In this document: piece after piece, positions 4,954-5,830 of the stretch
Layout of the letters: every line of letters starts with the position of its first letter
Numbering within the stretch: position 1 is the first letter of the stretch
Source: an alpha proteobacterium SCGC AAA240-E13
Lineage (GTDB): Bacteria > Pseudomonadota > Alphaproteobacteria > Pelagibacterales > Pelagibacteraceae
Reading direction: 5' to 3'
Length of the DNA stretch: 5,830 nt
Assembly (NCBI GenBank): GCA_000504625.1
Contig: AZHR01000035.1
Location: 1-5,830 of the forward strand
The notes under the pieces: generated by a model
What the model saw: the letters and a program-made list of their open reading frames with translations, nothing else
Databases searched by the model: none
What the model was told of the DNA's origin: nothing
Position numbers and translations under genes: made by a program

Positions 4954-5444
4954 CTTAGTTTTTCTTTTAGTATTTTAATGGTGCTTTTTGTAGTAAATTT
5001 AGATATATCTCCACCAAATTCTGCTATTTCTTTTACAAATTTTGATGAAATAATTTGGTTTTCAACATCTGACATTAAGAAAATTGTTTCAATATTATGA
5101 TTTAGTTTTTTATTCATCCCAGCTAACTGAAATTCATATTCAAAATCAGATACAGCTCTAAGTCCCCTTAATATAAGATTGGCTTTATATTTTTTACACA
5201 ATGAGGTTGTAAGATTATTAAAAGAAATTATTTCTACTTTTTTTCTATTAATTTTTAAATCTTTATATAGAGCCCTCTGAATTATCAACATTCTTTCATC
5301 TACGGAGAACAAATGATTTTTATTCATGCCATTCGAAATTGCTACGATGATTTTATCTACAACTTTCAAGCCTTTTATAATTAAATCGATATGCCCGAAG
5401 GTTATTGGATCAAATGTACCTGGATAAATTGCTATCTTTGTCAT
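4950..5444 (-). CDS. coaD: Phosphopantetheine adenylyltransferase
   Basis: CoaD transfers AMP from ATP to 4'-phosphopantetheine, giving dephospho-CoA, the fourth step of coenzyme A synthesis in the cytoplasm. The 164-residue protein matches the bacterial family in length and motifs. It has YPGTFDPITFGHID (7-20) with the nucleotide-binding TxGH signature ending at His18, then NLILRGLRAVSDFEYEFQLA (89-108) with the RGLR substrate/ATP-binding block, and FLMSDVENQIISSKFVKEI (122-140), the C-terminal nucleotide-binding segment. The start is fixed by the family N-terminus and by the TAATG junction: the ATG shares one base with the gyrA stop. At its end it overlaps the cyclophilin start by four bases. 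Both junctions imply a tightly coupled operon. Confidence 0.97.
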   Translation of the reverse strand: MTKIAIYPGTFDPITFGHIDLIIKGLKVVDKIIVAISNGMNKNHLFSVDERMLIIQRALYKDLKINRKKVEIISFNNLTTSLCKKYKANLILRGLRAVSDFEYEFQLAGMNKKLNHNIETIFLMSDVENQIISSKFVKEIAEFGGDISKFTTKSTIKILKEKLR

Positions 5445-5830
5445 TAAATTAAATTATCATCAATTTTTATAGCCGAAACTACTGTTTCCTCTCCAGATAG
5501 TTTAAAAATTCTTACTCCTTGTGTATTTCTTCCTGCTATTCTAATTTCCTTAACTGCACATCTAATTACTCTCCCTTTATCTGTAGAAATTAAAACTTCG
5601 TCACCCTCATCTACTGGAAAAGATGCGGCTACGTTACCATTTCTGGGAGAATTTATTATTCCAATAATACCCTTACCACCTCTATTAGTAACTCGATAAT
5701 CATAAAACGATGTTCTTTTACCATAACCATTTTTTGTTATAGAAAGTATAAATTTTTGCATTGCAGTTATTTCTGAGAATTTACTTTTATTTGAATTTCC
5801 ATTTTTAAGAGCTTCTTTTGCTATTTTTCC
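5444..5830 (-). CDS. gyrA: DNA gyrase subunit A, C-terminal part (5' end outside window)
   Basis: The frame runs from the window edge to a TAA at 5446-5444 and gives the last 128 residues. GyrA forms the A2B2 gyrase that introduces negative supercoils; this part belongs to the C-terminal beta-pinwheel that wraps DNA. The repeated blade pattern is visible in YRVTNRGGKGIIGI, then DEGDEVLISTDKGRVIRCAV and EIRIAGRNTQGVRIFKL, typical of the last blades. An internal ATG at 5761-5759 is not the real start because the same frame continues upstream as KIAKEALKNG through conserved linker-like sequence. The protein ends soon after the last blade with DDNLI and lacks a long acidic tail. It is the first visible gene of the gyrA-coaD-ppi-tgt operon. 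Confidence 0.96.
   Translation of the reverse strand, partial: GKIAKEALKNGNSNKSKFSEITAMQKFILSITKNGYGKRTSFYDYRVTNRGGKGIIGIINSPRNGNVAASFPVDEGDEVLISTDKGRVIRCAVKEIRIAGRNTQGVRIFKLSGEETVVSAIKIDDNLI

Noticed and set aside
4906..5100. Plus-strand open frame of 64 codons
   Set aside because: Antisense across the cyclophilin/coaD junction; its Tyr-Lys repeats simply mirror the AAATAT repeat.

Overview
The window looks like a piece of a very AT-rich, tightly packed alphaproteobacterial chromosome, most likely SAR11 / Pelagibacterales. The evidence is the low GC, 1-4 base overlaps between genes, the gene order gyrA-coaD-cyclophilin-tgt-tRNA-Lys (familiar from Alphaproteobacteria) and the protein flavour. 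Taxonomy is inferred from these features; no search was run.

Right half (3134-5830, minus strand): a conserved housekeeping block. It holds the 3' end of gyrA (cut by the window edge), coaD (overlapping gyrA by 1 base), a signal-peptide-bearing cyclophilin-type peptidyl-prolyl isomerase (overlapping coaD by 4 bases), and tgt (tRNA-guanine transglycosylase) 13 bases further on. An intact tRNA-Lys(UUU) gene follows 62 bases after tgt. The Tgt protein appears to have lost the three zinc-binding cysteines of its C-terminal CxCxxC motif while keeping its catalytic core.

Middle (766-3179): the most interesting part. The 3' half of the tRNA-Lys gene (48 bp, 3132-3179) is repeated exactly and in the same orientation at 766-813. 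This is the classic footprint of a genomic island inserted at a tRNA 3' end by site-specific recombination. The 2,366-bp unit carries one intact gene, a 577-residue NodU/CmcH/TobZ-type O-carbamoyltransferase. No integrase is present. The island end next to the distal repeat (814-1139) is gene-free and dense in small direct and inverted repeats, including a nested hairpin around 934-970, direct repeats 30 bp apart and GGAAAATT boxes. These resemble recombinase or accessory-factor binding sites. The other end (2874-3133) is also non-coding and holds a broken start of a small secreted protein. The simplest reading is a minimal, non-autonomous or decayed island that delivers a sugar- or surface-modifying carbamoyltransferase.

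Left part (1-765): the flank beyond the island. It is mostly gene-free with signs of decay. There is a coding-looking C-terminal fragment at 440-598 with stops upstream in its frame, and at the very edge the first 40 codons of a probable membrane protein on the minus strand.
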